In this document: in pieces, positions 1 to 9,579 of the stretch
Position numbering within the stretch: position 1 is the stretch's first letter
Layout of the letters: each line of letters opens with the position of its first letter
From: Saprospiraceae bacterium
GTDB taxonomy: Bacteria > Bacteroidota > Bacteroidia > Chitinophagales > Saprospiraceae
Direction of reading: 5' to 3'
DNA: 64,000 nucleotides
Assembly: GCA_016713025.1 (NCBI GenBank)
Contig: JADJPZ010000004.1
Coordinates: 3,286,001-3,350,000 of the forward strand
Program-made: the position numbers and the translations under genes
The notes under the pieces: generated by a model
Databases searched by the model: none
What the model saw: the letters and a program-made list of their open reading frames with translations, nothing else
What the model was told of the DNA's origin: nothing

Positions 1-525
1 AGAAAAGCGATCAAGCTTACCGCTGAAAATTACCCACTTACGGATTATTATTCAGTGGATGTTTTGCTCACAGAACTGGGTATCGGTGAGTCTATCATAG
101 CGGCGCTCAATGAGAAGGGTGTTCCTACACCGTTGGTACACTGTTTCCTCAGAGCTCCTCAATCGCGTATGGATGTACTTTCTCCTTCAGAGATCAGTCA
201 GATCATGGGCCGCAGCCGTATCAAATACAAATATGATGAAGTCATCAACAGAGAGAGCGCCTATGAAATATTATCCGGTAAAATAGAATCCGCTCAGTCT
301 GAAGAAATTCAGAAACAACTCAGAGAACAACAAGAAAAAGCAGCATCACAAGCTGCGCCAAGAGGAAGACAGGAAAAAAGTACTTTTGAAAAAGTACTCG
401 ACAGTCAGGTCACAAAACAAATTGGACGTACAGTTGCACAAACATTGACGAGAGGATTGCTCGGTGTTTTGGGTGTCAAAACAACTTCAAGCCGTAGTAG
501 CAGTCGAAAATCGAGTTGGTGGTGA
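1..525 (+). CDS. HerA-like ATPase (DUF853/YjgR family), C-terminal fragment
   Basis: The reading frame is open from the first base and ends at a TAA-type region near 525, giving the last 174 residues of a longer protein. The segment LLTELGIGE followed by a stretch with RAPQSRMDVL is typical of the C-terminus of the DUF853/YjgR family of HerA-type P-loop ATPases, which includes a polar Q/E-rich linker and a basic tail after RGLLGVLG. The Walker motifs lie upstream of the window, so the ATPase itself cannot be checked. The tail ends in a Ser/Arg-rich stretch and WW. The cellular role of this family (DNA translocation or membrane-associated ATPase) is not settled. A GTG at 55 is only an internal codon. 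Confidence 0.72.
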   Translation, partial: RKAIKLTAENYPLTDYYSVDVLLTELGIGESIIAALNEKGVPTPLVHCFLRAPQSRMDVLSPSEISQIMGRSRIKYKYDEVINRESAYEILSGKIESAQSEEIQKQLREQQEKAASQAAPRGRQEKSTFEKVLDSQVTKQIGRTVAQTLTRGLLGVLGVKTTSSRSSSRKSSWW

Positions 526-586
526 TTATTTACGTAAACTTAAAGTAATTTGGTTTGCGAAAAATTCATCTACTATTGTATTCATA

Positions 587-622
587 TTGGCGACTGATCA
601 CTTTATTTTAAAATTTCGCCAA
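587..622. repeat. Hairpin TTGGCGA...TCGCCAA between convergent genes
   Basis: Arms 587-593 (TTGGCGA) and 616-622 (TCGCCAA) can pair with a 22-base loop. It lies between two converging genes, so it may act as a weak terminator. Its arm sequence and overall length closely match the hairpin units of the 54-bp array at 27.5 kb, which suggests one repeat family. Confidence 0.5.
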
Positions 623-627
623 TTTGA

Positions 628-2712
628 CTATTGTTCCAATCCTGAAATCATAAGCTTCAATATCTCTGATGCTGCCTCTGATATAATAGTCCCGGGACCA
701 AAAACAGCAGCAACTTCGGCATCAAACAAAAACTGATAATCCTGAGGTGGAATGACGCCACCGACAACGACCATGATATCTTCCCTGCCTATCTTTTTCA
801 ACTGACTGATCGTTTCGGGTACAAGGGTCTTGTGCCCCGCGGCCAATGATGAGATACCCAGGATGTGTACGTCGTTTTCGGCAGCTTGTCTTGCCGCTTC
901 TTCAGGAGTCTGGAACAATGGTCCCATGTCTACATCAAAACCTAAATCAGCAAAACTTGTAGCTATCACTTTTGCTCCACGATCATGACCGTCCTGACCA
1001 AGTTTTGCGATCATGATACGCGGTCTTCTGCCTTCGAGCTGTGCAAATTTGTCCGATAGTTCAAGAGCCTCTTTAAATTTATTATCCATTTTTATTTCGT
1101 GTGCATATACGCCTGTGATAGTCCTGTTGGTAGCGGCAAACCGACCAAATACAACCTCTAATGCCATCGATATTTCTCCCAAAGTCGCTCTGTGACGAGC
1201 AGCTTCAATGGCGAGTTCCAAAAGATTGCCTTGGCCTGATTTTGCGCATGCAGTGATAGCCAAAAGTGCATCTTGTGTTTTTTGCTCTTCCCTTGATGAC
1301 TTTACCTGATTGATTCTGGCAATCTGTTCACTACGTACTTTAGAATTGTCAACTTTAAGTATATCAAGTTCTGACTCGTGATCTGCTACCAAAGCATTGA
1401 CGCCTATGACGTGTTCATGTCCACTGTCTATACGTGCTTGCTTGGCCGCAGCGGCTTCTTCAATACGCATCTTTGGTATACCTGCGACGATAGCAGATGT
1501 CATCCCTCCAAGTGATTCTATCTCCTCTATATGTTTTCTTGCTTTAGTTACCAATTGATCGGTCAGGTACTCCACATAATAAGAACCACCCATGGGGTCT
1601 ATGGACGAAGTGATTTTAGTCCCACTTTGCAGATATTTTTGTGTATCCCTGGCAATTTTGGCTGAAAAGTCAGTAGGCAAGGCGATAGCTTCATCCAATG
1701 AGTTGGTATGTAGTGACTGTGTACCTCCGAACGCCGCTGCCATGGCCTCGATGCAGGTCCTGGATATATTGTTATAAGGATCCTGTGCAGTAAGACTATA
1801 TCCTGAAGTCTGACAATGGGTTCGTAAAGCCAATGTTTTGGATTTTTTAGCACCAAAATCAGCCACCAATTCAGACCATAAAAGACGACCTGCCCGCATT
1901 TTGGCTATCTCCATAAACATGTTCATCCCTATACCCCAAAAAAATGAAAACCTGGATGCAAAACTATCTATATCCAATCCTGCTTTGAGCCCGGCTCTGA
2001 TATACTCTACACCATCACACAGTGTGTATGCCAGCTCTATATCGGCAGGTGCACCGGCTTCATGCATGTGGTATCCGCTTATGGAGATACTATTGAATTT
2101 GGGCATATGCGCTGCCGTAAACCCAAATATATCAGAAATGATATGTATGGAAGGAGCTGGTGGATAGATATATGTATTTCTTACCATAAACTCCTTCAGG
2201 ATGTCGTTCTGGATGGTACCACTCAGTTTTTCCATAGACACACCCTGCTCTTCAGCGGCTACGATAAAGAATGCCAAAATCGGTATGACAGCACCATTCA
2301 TAGTCATAGACACCGACATCTCATCAAGAGGTATACCGTCAAACAGTATTTTCATATCTTCTACGGTGTCAATGGCAACACCCGCCATACCCACATCACC
2401 AGGTACTCTCGGATGGTCTGAGTCGTAACCACGATGTGTAGCCAGATCAAATGCTACAGACAATCCCTTCTGACCGGCTGCCAGATTTCTCCTGTAAAAG
2501 GCATTGCTCTCTTCAGCAGTAGAAAATCCTGCATACTGTCTGATCGTCCATGGAGATGTAAGATACATAGTGCTGTAGGGACCTCTCAGAAATGGCGGAA
2601 TGCCTGCCTGATATCCTAAATGCTGTAAATTTTTGATATCTTCTGGTTGATACTGTGATTTAACTTCAATGTTTTCAGGAGTTACTTTTGTTTTCATTTC
2701 TCTTGTGATCAT
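628..2712 (-). CDS. scpA: Methylmalonyl-CoA mutase, large (catalytic) subunit
   Basis: B12-dependent isomerase that interconverts (R)-methylmalonyl-CoA and succinyl-CoA in propionate metabolism. The N-terminal TIM-barrel region has the family signature around [10 protein letters not shown] and the [19 protein letters not shown] segment. The C-terminal cobalamin-binding domain carries DGHDRG, whose His (about residue 576) is the lower axial cobalt ligand. The length of about 694 residues matches large subunits. The frame opens at a TTG at 2739, but a TAACTTTG -7 box covers 2737-2744, so translation must begin further in, at ATG 2712 or ATG 2697. The Tyr-rich substrate region fits methylmalonyl-CoA rather than isobutyryl-CoA mutase. 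No small subunit (mutA) lies beside it, so it must be encoded elsewhere or be absent. The stop codon is TAG. Confidence 0.95.
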   Translation of the reverse strand: MITREMKTKVTPENIEVKSQYQPEDIKNLQHLGYQAGIPPFLRGPYSTMYLTSPWTIRQYAGFSTAEESNAFYRRNLAAGQKGLSVAFDLATHRGYDSDHPRVPGDVGMAGVAIDTVEDMKILFDGIPLDEMSVSMTMNGAVIPILAFFIVAAEEQGVSMEKLSGTIQNDILKEFMVRNTYIYPPAPSIHIISDIFGFTAAHMPKFNSISISGYHMHEAGAPADIELAYTLCDGVEYIRAGLKAGLDIDSFASRFSFFWGIGMNMFMEIAKMRAGRLLWSELVADFGAKKSKTLALRTHCQTSGYSLTAQDPYNNISRTCIEAMAAAFGGTQSLHTNSLDEAIALPTDFSAKIARDTQKYLQSGTKITSSIDPMGGSYYVEYLTDQLVTKARKHIEEIESLGGMTSAIVAGIPKMRIEEAAAAKQARIDSGHEHVIGVNALVADHESELDILKVDNSKVRSEQIARINQVKSSREEQKTQDALLAITACAKSGQGNLLELAIEAARHRATLGEISMALEVVFGRFAATNRTITGVYAHEIKMDNKFKEALELSDKFAQLEGRRPRIMIAKLGQDGHDRGAKVIATSFADLGFDVDMGPLFQTPEEAARQAAENDVHILGISSLAAGHKTLVPETISQLKKIGREDIMVVVGGVIPPQDYQFLFDAEVAAVFGPGTIISEAASEILKLMISGLEQ

Positions 2713-2736
2713 CTTCCTAAATGGTGTATGAAGCGC

Positions 2737-2768
2737 CAAAGTTACACATTATGAGCAAGACAGTACAA
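2737..2768 (-). promoter_or_regulatory. Putative promoter of methylmalonyl-CoA mutase
   Basis: On the minus strand there is a TAACTTTG box (2744-2737), matching the Bacteroidota -7 consensus TAnnTTTG, with a TTG (2768-2766) 21 bp upstream in the -33 position. It places transcription start near 2730 and so rules out the TTG at 2739 as the start codon. Confidence 0.5.
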
Positions 2769-2990
2769 TCAAAGTTTGATGATTTAAATTATGATTACAG
2801 ATGATCTTTATCTGATCAAAACCTATCAGATTTCAAATTTGAGTCTAATCTTAAAACGAATATTTGATGATAATCAAATGTTTTTCACCCTTCCATTAAA
2901 AGTATACATTTGATTATCAATGCAATAGATATCAATAATATTTTTTCACTTCATCGAAGATATTTAGGAGTGGGTTCAAATTTGAAGTCG

Positions 2991-4913
2991 TCACAACTTA
3001 ACCCAAGATACTTTTTGAACTTTAACGCCGGTTGTGAGAAAGAGCATGTAATGACCGGGTGATAAATATTGAATATCCAAAACCGTTTTTTCCTGATCAC
3101 AGGTACCTTGGTTGATGATTTTGCCGTCTGAAGCCATTATGGAGTATCTGGTTTTGTTTATTTCAGGAGTTGTAAAAGAAATGAAAGATGATGCCGGATT
3201 GGGTGCAACCGTCCACGCATCTACAATGTCGTCCACATCACTAAGCAGATTAGGATTGTTTAGGATGGTATGTTTTGAAACCAACCATAAAGCAGGGTCA
3301 AATTGCACTTCCTGTACCTTAAAGTCTGTAGGTATAGTAAATTCCTGTATTTTACTCGTATTTTCCAATCTGATTTCTTTACGAGTCGTACCACCTTTGA
3401 TGACAAATGGTAATGGCATATCAAAGAAATCAACTGAAGCATGGGAAGTGGTCTGCTCAACTTTTATTTTAAGTTTGTCGTCGGTAGAAGCCCATGTGAT
3501 ATTGTACGTGGGATAACCTTGACCCTCATACCACTTTGTAAAAAATGAATTCAGGTTTTGGCCTGAAGCAGTTTCCATATATTGTTTCAACTGAGGAGTT
3601 TTAGCATAATTATAAGAACTTCCGTTTAAATAATCTCTTACTGCCTGAAAAAACACCTGATCTCCGAGTTTCCATCTCAACATATGGAGCAGGTAAGCTC
3701 CTTTATTGTATGATAATCTACTACTAAAAATTCTATTGACAGAAAGAGAGTCATCCACTTTTACAGAGCCTGCCGGACTGGATATGATAGAATTGACTTT
3801 TCCGGACTTCCACTTTTGCCAGTCATCTACCGTCTGTGGAAAACGCTCTCTGCTCAATCCCTCGAGATAAGTTGCAAATCCTTCATTGAGCCAGATATCT
3901 ACCCAACTACCGCATGTCACCAGATCACCAAACCATTGGTGAGCTAATTCATGCGCCAGCAGGCCCCAGTCAAAATTAACTACAAAACTCATAGTCTGGT
4001 GCTCCATTCCGCCTCCCCAACCAAATTGGGCGTGGCCGTACTTTTCTTTTTTGAATGGATATGTAATAAACAAGGAATCAAAGTATTCCAATGCCTTTAC
4101 ATGAGCTTTCGTACCATTTTGAGCAGCGGTGAGACTCTCGGGATACACGTAATTGACCATTGGCATATTGGTGCCGTCAGTTAACTTGACGTTGTCCTGA
4201 TATACCTGATAATTGGTCACAGCAAAAGCAACAAGGTATGGTGTGATGGCATACAGGTGCTTCCAGTGATAGGTTTTTGTACCATTGGTATTGATTATTT
4301 CCCTGACCAACATTCCATTGCTTGCTGCTCGATAAGCAGGCGGAGTTGAAATGATCACATCTATGCTGTCGATCTTGTCTTCGAGACCATTTTTAGTTGG
4401 CCACCAATCCTGAGCACCAAATGGCTCTGAAAGTGTCCATATCACAGGAGTATTATTATGTGTACTCTTGATAAAAGACCCAAACCCGCCGGAAGGTGGT
4501 GTTCCATGATAAGTGATGGAAATGCTGTCAAATACTCCAGCCTGAAGTGTTACAGGTAGTTCAATTTCCAATTTATAAGTCGAAGGTTGTGTAAACTTCA
4601 GTTTGGTGTTATGCCACACTATGCTGTCTATGATCAACTGATTAGAAAAATCAAAGCTGATATTTTTAAGAGATGTGTTCCCAACTTTAAAATATGGTGT
4701 GGCTGTACCGGATATATTATTAACAGCAGGGTCGATAAACCACTCAAACCTGTAATACTTCATATCAAAATCATCATGTGCTACAGGACCTCTTTCTCCC
4801 TTGTGCATAAAAAATCTGCGGGCAGCATGAGCTTTATTACAGTAATGATCTTCCTGTGCAAAAATTGAAATACTCAGCAAGACCAGGATTGATGTTAAAA
4901 TTTTTATTTTCAT
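2991..4913 (-). CDS. Secreted M1-family zinc aminopeptidase with T9SS sorting tail
   Basis: Extracellular or surface metallopeptidase that removes N-terminal residues from peptides. A signal peptide (residues 1-19, ending FAQ) is followed by the M1 fold. The zinc site is HELAH at 321-325 with the third ligand Glu344 in NEGFATYLEG. The exopeptidase motif usually written GAMEN is GGMEH at 301-305, a variant. After about residue 560 the protein ends with a PNPASSFISF-type beta domain and a terminal VQKVSWVKL strand, typical of type A T9SS C-terminal sorting domains. It should therefore be exported by Sec and then by the T9SS, whose components lie at 48-56 kb. It starts 34 bp after the small membrane protein gene and is probably co-transcribed with it. 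Confidence 0.93.
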   Translation of the reverse strand: MKIKILTSILVLLSISIFAQEDHYCNKAHAARRFFMHKGERGPVAHDDFDMKYYRFEWFIDPAVNNISGTATPYFKVGNTSLKNISFDFSNQLIIDSIVWHNTKLKFTQPSTYKLEIELPVTLQAGVFDSISITYHGTPPSGGFGSFIKSTHNNTPVIWTLSEPFGAQDWWPTKNGLEDKIDSIDVIISTPPAYRAASNGMLVREIINTNGTKTYHWKHLYAITPYLVAFAVTNYQVYQDNVKLTDGTNMPMVNYVYPESLTAAQNGTKAHVKALEYFDSLFITYPFKKEKYGHAQFGWGGGMEHQTMSFVVNFDWGLLAHELAHQWFGDLVTCGSWVDIWLNEGFATYLEGLSRERFPQTVDDWQKWKSGKVNSIISSPAGSVKVDDSLSVNRIFSSRLSYNKGAYLLHMLRWKLGDQVFFQAVRDYLNGSSYNYAKTPQLKQYMETASGQNLNSFFTKWYEGQGYPTYNITWASTDDKLKIKVEQTTSHASVDFFDMPLPFVIKGGTTRKEIRLENTSKIQEFTIPTDFKVQEVQFDPALWLVSKHTILNNPNLLSDVDDIVDAWTVAPNPASSFISFTTPEINKTRYSIMASDGKIINQGTCDQEKTVLDIQYLSPGHYMLFLTTGVKVQKVSWVKL

Positions 4914-4947
4914 TATAATGTACTCATTTTCAGTAAATCAATTCCGA

Positions 4948-5268
4948 TCATGACATAAAATGACTAAACATATCTATCATCACGCCCAAAAAGGAAATAC
5001 TTACACCAAAAATAAAATAGTTGAGTGTCTTTTGGTAATACTTTTCAGCTTGATCTCTGTTGTAGTTCATCCTTAAGATTCTCTGCAACACTACTATCAG
5101 AGCCACGATACCAAACAGGATAGAAATGGCAACTGTATATGCCAAAAAATCACTAATGCCACTGTCTGCCTTCACAAATGATGATGCAAAATTGAGGATA
5201 AATCCCAGTATAATACCGGTCGCTGTGACCAATGGTTGTCTGTATGATTGTATTTTGTCTTCCATCAA
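4948..5268 (-). CDS. Small integral membrane protein, unknown function
   Basis: 106 residues with three clear hydrophobic segments (about 12-32, 42-64 and 84-104) separated by a short basic loop containing RILRMNYNRDQAEKYYQK. There is no signal peptide and no recognised catalytic motif. Two consecutive ATG codons open the frame (5268 and 5265). It sits just upstream of the M1 aminopeptidase on the same strand. I do not recognise the family; the role is unknown. Confidence 0.7.
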   Translation of the reverse strand: MMEDKIQSYRQPLVTATGIILGFILNFASSFVKADSGISDFLAYTVAISILFGIVALIVVLQRILRMNYNRDQAEKYYQKTLNYFIFGVSISFLGVMIDMFSHFMS

Positions 5269-5748
5269 AGCTAATAAAAAACAAAGATAGAATAAAATGA
5301 TCTAAATCGTAAAAAATAGTGTTTGTTGCGTGTATAACAAAATAGAAGTTATTTTCTCTAATAAAGAAATTTGTGGCTAACTTGTCCTTGGTAAGAAAGA
5401 AGCCTATATATCAAAACTATATTACAATAGCTGGGGTTCCCCATTTTTGCACTAAAATTGTTTAAACTGCCCGCTACCCTCATTCCCAAAAGTGACGACC
5501 CGCCCAATTCAACCACGTTTCTACCATTTATTAAAAAGAACACTGAAAAAGTGCAGGTTGTTATACACACGTGATTGTTCACCCTGTTTTAATACGCATA
5601 TAAATTGCTTTATACTTGCTAATAACAACAATGAAAGTGGAAACTTACGAGTCCGCTATTCAGAAAAAACTAAATTCATTCCCAACCATTCGATTAATAT
5701 TTTTACATTTGGCTGTCATTAGCCATCTCTAAATAGCATCATCGTTTT
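5269..5748. other. Intergenic region upstream of the TonB-dependent receptor
   Basis: 480 bp separate the divergent membrane-protein gene and the receptor gene. Short overlapping frames on both strands have no coding character. A small perfect dyad TGGGG-TT-CCCCA lies at 5432-5443. The right end holds the likely receptor promoter. Nothing else is visible. Confidence 0.5.
5704..5711 (+). promoter_or_regulatory. Putative -7 box of the TonB receptor gene
   Basis: TACATTTG matches TAnnTTTG and lies 38 bp before the ATG at 5749. No clear TTG is seen at the -33 spacing, so this is a weak call. Confidence 0.35.
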
Positions 5749-7488
5749 ATGAATAAAATTAACCCTTCAAATAGTAGGTTAAAACATCCATCTTACATGT
5801 TTGGCAGATTACTTTTTATTATAATGATATTATTTATTGCCCTGAATGTACAATCTCAAAAAACACAAAACATCAACGGTCGTGTCATAGATAAAAGCAC
5901 AAAACAGGCATTAATTGGAGCGACAGTTTATGTGGAAGGTACTACTATCGCTTCGGTAACAGATGAATCCGGCGCATTTTTACTTGAAAATATACCTGTA
6001 GGTCGTATTAATATAGTTTGTAATTATCTTGGGTATGAACCCACAATAGCAGAAGGCATCATTATTTCTACCGGAAGATCCGATTTTTTAGAAATCCAAC
6101 TCAATCAAAACTCTCAAATAATAGCAGACGTTTTGATAACAGGTACAAAAAATGCTTTTGAAGCAGTCAATCCGCTTTCTGTGGTAAGTTCAAGATCTTT
6201 TACAGCTGAAGAGACTGATCGAATTCCTGCAGGAATTAATGATCCCGGACGTGTGGCCCTTTCTTTCCCCGGCGTAAAACAAGGAAATGATGAAAACGAA
6301 AATACTATCATTGTAAGAGGTAATGCTCCGATTGGCATCCTTTGGAGGCTTGAGGGTATCGATATCCCCAATCCGAATCATTTTCCTTTGATAGGTTCGG
6401 CTACAGGTGGAATTACTATTTTTAGTGCCCAGTTATTGGCAAAATCTGATTTTTCTACCGGTGGAATGGCAGCAGAATATGGCAATGCACTTTCCGGAGC
6501 ATTTGATATACAGTTTAGAAAAGGCAATACTGAATCGCGCAACCATCGGATTAAGTTAGGAATCATAGGTCTGGATATATCTACTGAAGGTCCGATCCGC
6601 AAAGGTAAATCGTCTTATCTCCTCAATTACAGATACTCTACCTTGAGTCTGCTCAATAAAGCCGGATTTAATCTAGTGGGAGAAAGAGTCGTCAATGATT
6701 TTCAGGATTTTTCTTTTAATATAGGCTTCAAAACCAAAAACTCTAAATTATCCGGAACTGTATTTGGGATCGGTGGCTTGAGTCTGGAGCAATATCTTCC
6801 TGAATATGATCTGAGCAAACGCAATCCTGCTTACTTTGATCATAGAGAATTTCAGGATAAACCCGCAAAAATGGGAACCATAGGTACTACGTGGACCTAC
6901 CTGGGTAGTGATAAATATTTCATCAAAGGGGTCGTAGCTTTGATCGGTTCAGGAATAGATAGAAAAAATGATACTATTGGACTGGACAACAAACATTTCA
7001 GATATCATACAGAAAGTTTTACCGATACACGATTATCCACATCACTGACTTTCAATTACATCCCCAATACCCAGTGGAGAATAAAATCAGGTCTGATAGC
7101 TCATCAGATATTCTTTGATTTTTTCAGGGACAGATTGCCGGTTGGAGGATTGAATGATATCAATAGTTTTGAAGTGGTTGCCAAAGTTAATGGATCGGGC
7201 AGTACACAGACGCTGCAACAATATACACAGGCATCATGGCAACCATCGCCAAGATTATCTGTCAATTTTGGGTATCACTTCCTGCATCTATTTGCCAATA
7301 ACAGCAATGCCATAGACCCTCGATTATCTGCCCAATATAGTTTTTCATCAAGACATAAGTTGAGTCTGGCATATGGCATCCATAGTCAAATCCTGCCATT
7401 GATGTCATATTATTTCCAGGATCAAAGAGGACAATTTACAAACAAAAACATTAAACTCCTTCAAGCCAATCATCTCGTAGGTGCTTAG
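5749..7488 (+). CDS. TonB-dependent receptor, N-terminal part (interrupted by in-frame TAG)
   Basis: Outer-membrane receptor for TonB-dependent uptake. After a signal peptide (to about residue 36, LNVQSQ) comes a carboxypeptidase-regulatory-like domain (about 40-125, NGRVIDKSTKQALIGATVYV), then a plug domain with NENTIIVRGNAPIG and LEGIDIPNPNHF, then beta-barrel strands. The frame stops at TAG 7486-7488, inside the barrel. The next codons continue the barrel in the same frame (HFYTENKMKISLEAYY), so the two open pieces form one receptor of about 804 residues with a single nonsense codon, most simply CAG changed to TAG. Transported substrate unknown; no SusD partner is adjacent, so it may carry metal chelates, oligopeptides or other ligands. 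Confidence 0.88.
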   Translation: MNKINPSNSRLKHPSYMFGRLLFIIMILFIALNVQSQKTQNINGRVIDKSTKQALIGATVYVEGTTIASVTDESGAFLLENIPVGRINIVCNYLGYEPTIAEGIIISTGRSDFLEIQLNQNSQIIADVLITGTKNAFEAVNPLSVVSSRSFTAEETDRIPAGINDPGRVALSFPGVKQGNDENENTIIVRGNAPIGILWRLEGIDIPNPNHFPLIGSATGGITIFSAQLLAKSDFSTGGMAAEYGNALSGAFDIQFRKGNTESRNHRIKLGIIGLDISTEGPIRKGKSSYLLNYRYSTLSLLNKAGFNLVGERVVNDFQDFSFNIGFKTKNSKLSGTVFGIGGLSLEQYLPEYDLSKRNPAYFDHREFQDKPAKMGTIGTTWTYLGSDKYFIKGVVALIGSGIDRKNDTIGLDNKHFRYHTESFTDTRLSTSLTFNYIPNTQWRIKSGLIAHQIFFDFFRDRLPVGGLNDINSFEVVAKVNGSGSTQTLQQYTQASWQPSPRLSVNFGYHFLHLFANNSNAIDPRLSAQYSFSSRHKLSLAYGIHSQILPLMSYYFQDQRGQFTNKNIKLLQANHLVGA

Positions 7489-7509
7489 CATTTTTACACT
7501 GAAAATAAA

Positions 7510-8160
7510 ATGAAAATCAGTCTGGAAGCCTATTATCAGACATTATCAAACGTTCCGGTTTCGACCAATATAAAAGATAAATACTGGTTGTTGAATCAGA
7601 CTAATGGATATCCTCTCTTTGAGGTGAAAAGCAATGGAAAAGGCACTAACATGGGTATTGATGTTGCTGTTGAAAAGCTTTTTTCCAATTCATACTATTT
7701 CCTGGCAACGGGGTCTTATCTAAAATCCGATTTTACACCGGCAGATGGAAAAACATACAGGAGCAGATGGTCTGCAGGGTTGACTTCTTCATTTACTTTT
7801 GGCAAAGAGGTAAAACTGGGACAAAACAAAACATTACAGATCGGTGGCCGGTTTCTGCTCAGTGGCGGTGGTCGTTATACACCTTATGATCCGGTATTGA
7901 GCCAGATCGCAGGGTCTTACATTGCAAAATCCGAAGCCGAGTATGCAGGGCAATTGCCGGTATACTACAGGTTGGATACCAGAATACAGTATAGATTCAA
8001 TGCTAAAAAATATGCCGGAAGTATCAGTCTGGATGTACAGAATGCTATCAACAGGATCAATGCTTCTGGTATAGGATATGATGCTGTTACTAATACTACA
8101 TACATTCAGTACAGAGGTGGTGGATTTGTGCCTGTGATAGCATTTCAGGTAGATTTTTAA
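7510..8160 (+). CDS. TonB-dependent receptor, C-terminal beta-barrel part
   Basis: Same frame as the upstream receptor piece and separated from it only by the TAG at 7486-7488. The first Met used here (7510) is an internal residue, since sense codons continue back to 7489. The sequence is rich in alternating aromatic/hydrophobic strands (SGGGRYTPYD, YYRLDTRIQYRF) and ends in the aromatic residue Phe (VIAFQVDF), the usual C-terminal signature of outer-membrane barrels. It would not have a signal peptide of its own and cannot function alone. Either the codon is read through, the gene is inactive, or the base is a sequence error. Confidence 0.85.
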   Translation: MKISLEAYYQTLSNVPVSTNIKDKYWLLNQTNGYPLFEVKSNGKGTNMGIDVAVEKLFSNSYYFLATGSYLKSDFTPADGKTYRSRWSAGLTSSFTFGKEVKLGQNKTLQIGGRFLLSGGGRYTPYDPVLSQIAGSYIAKSEAEYAGQLPVYYRLDTRIQYRFNAKKYAGSISLDVQNAINRINASGIGYDAVTNTTYIQYRGGGFVPVIAFQVDF

Positions 8161-8261
8161 TAATTCAGATATGGAAAAAGCATATGAATCTGTAATAAAA
8201 AAATATAAAAAAAATAAATTATATATTAAATGTATTATCCATTCTTAAAATCAATGTATCA

Positions 8262-9536
8262 ATGAAACACATCTTTTGCTTTTTATTCATCATAAGCATC
8301 ATAGCATGCAAAGAAAAACCGACTTCCTCACCCACAACTGAATTAAACATAGCAGCGGACAATTTTGAAAAGGACTTACAGTCGAAGCTCATAGATGCTG
8401 TTGAAGGATCAGTATTTATATTGCCCGAAGGAAAATTTGACCTGAAAGGGGGTATCTCTCTACAAGATATCCCGGCCATCACCATCAAGGGAAGTGGAAA
8501 AGGAAAGACCATCCTTTCGTTCAAAGGACAGATTTCAGGAGCTGAAGGTATGCTTATCAAAAATGTCAAAAACCTGACACTGGAAGGATTTACAGTGGCT
8601 GACTCAAAGGGTGATGCCATCAAAGTGCAGGCTTGTACCAATGTGATCATGAGAGATCTGGAAACTACATGGACTGGTGGCAAGCGTCCGACTAATGGAG
8701 CATATGGTTTATATCCGGTCAGCTGTACCGGTGTACTGATGGAAAAGTGTGAAGCATCATACGCCATGGATGCCGGCATATATGTAGGACAAAGTACCAA
8801 TGTCATCGTCAGGGAAAATTATGCGCACAACAATGTTGCAGGTATCGAAATTGAAAATACTATCTGTGGTGAAGTCTATAATAATATTGCTAAACAAAAT
8901 GCCGGAGGTATGCTGATTTTTGATATGCCTGATTTGCCACAAGCTAAAGGCGATAAAATCAAATTCTACAACAATCTAATGGAAGATAATAATGGAGAAA
9001 ACTTCGCTCCAAAAGGCATGGTGGTTTCTACAATTCCGTCTGGCTCCGGGATGATAATCATGGCTCACCGCAATATCGAAATGTATAAAAATACCATCAA
9101 AAACAATAAATCTGTGGGTATAGCCATCAACTCATGGTTGCTGACTGGTGTTCCTTTCAAATCAAAAGATTATGACCCATATTACAGAAATATAAACATA
9201 CATGACAACGAAATCACCGGCACAACAGGACCAATAGACCAGCAATCTGATTTCGGAAAACTAATCCATGGCGTATTACAAGGAAAGCCATCTGATATCA
9301 TCATGGATGGTTTGTTTTCTCCAGAACTCATTGATGCACAAGGCAAAGTGCAAGGTATATGCATCTCAAAAAACGGAAATGCCACTTTTTTGTGTTTCAA
9401 TATGTATAAAGGACAAAAACCCGAAGAGATATTAAAAAACATGTCAAAAGATATCAGTCAATTCGACTGCACATTGGAGGCTTTTGATACTTCCTGTCAT
9501 AGTGCATGGCTTTCAGGGGATGTTACCAAAAAATGA
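8262..9536 (+). CDS. Lipoprotein with parallel beta-helix repeats (TIGR03805-like)
   Basis: 424 residues. A short signal ends in the lipobox IIAC with Cys16, so this is a predicted lipoprotein. The body is a right-handed parallel beta-helix, shown by runs such as NLTLEGFTVADSKGDAI, YVGQSTNVIVRENYAHNN and EIENTICGEVYNNIAKQN at roughly one turn each. From memory, this protein type regularly occurs as a pair with a diheme cytochrome family protein, exactly as here (43 bp to the next gene). The C-terminal 100 residues are Cys-containing and outside the helix. Beta-helices often bind or cleave polysaccharide, but no lyase residues can be assigned and the function of the pair is unknown. Confidence 0.82.
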   Translation: MKHIFCFLFIISIIACKEKPTSSPTTELNIAADNFEKDLQSKLIDAVEGSVFILPEGKFDLKGGISLQDIPAITIKGSGKGKTILSFKGQISGAEGMLIKNVKNLTLEGFTVADSKGDAIKVQACTNVIMRDLETTWTGGKRPTNGAYGLYPVSCTGVLMEKCEASYAMDAGIYVGQSTNVIVRENYAHNNVAGIEIENTICGEVYNNIAKQNAGGMLIFDMPDLPQAKGDKIKFYNNLMEDNNGENFAPKGMVVSTIPSGSGMIIMAHRNIEMYKNTIKNNKSVGIAINSWLLTGVPFKSKDYDPYYRNINIHDNEITGTTGPIDQQSDFGKLIHGVLQGKPSDIIMDGLFSPELIDAQGKVQGICISKNGNATFLCFNMYKGQKPEEILKNMSKDISQFDCTLEAFDTSCHSAWLSGDVTKK

Positions 9537-9579
9537 TATAAATATTTTATAAACTCATACTTTAATCATTATATCTTAT

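Noticed and set aside
5358..5722. Overlapping frames of 74-76 codons in the 5.3-5.7 kb gap
   Set aside because: No start signals, no family resemblance and frames on both strands overlap; treated as non-coding.
7486..7488. Reassignment of TAG to an amino acid
   Set aside because: TAG ends other intact genes such as the mutase, tatD and the PorE-like gene, and other codon meanings look standard.
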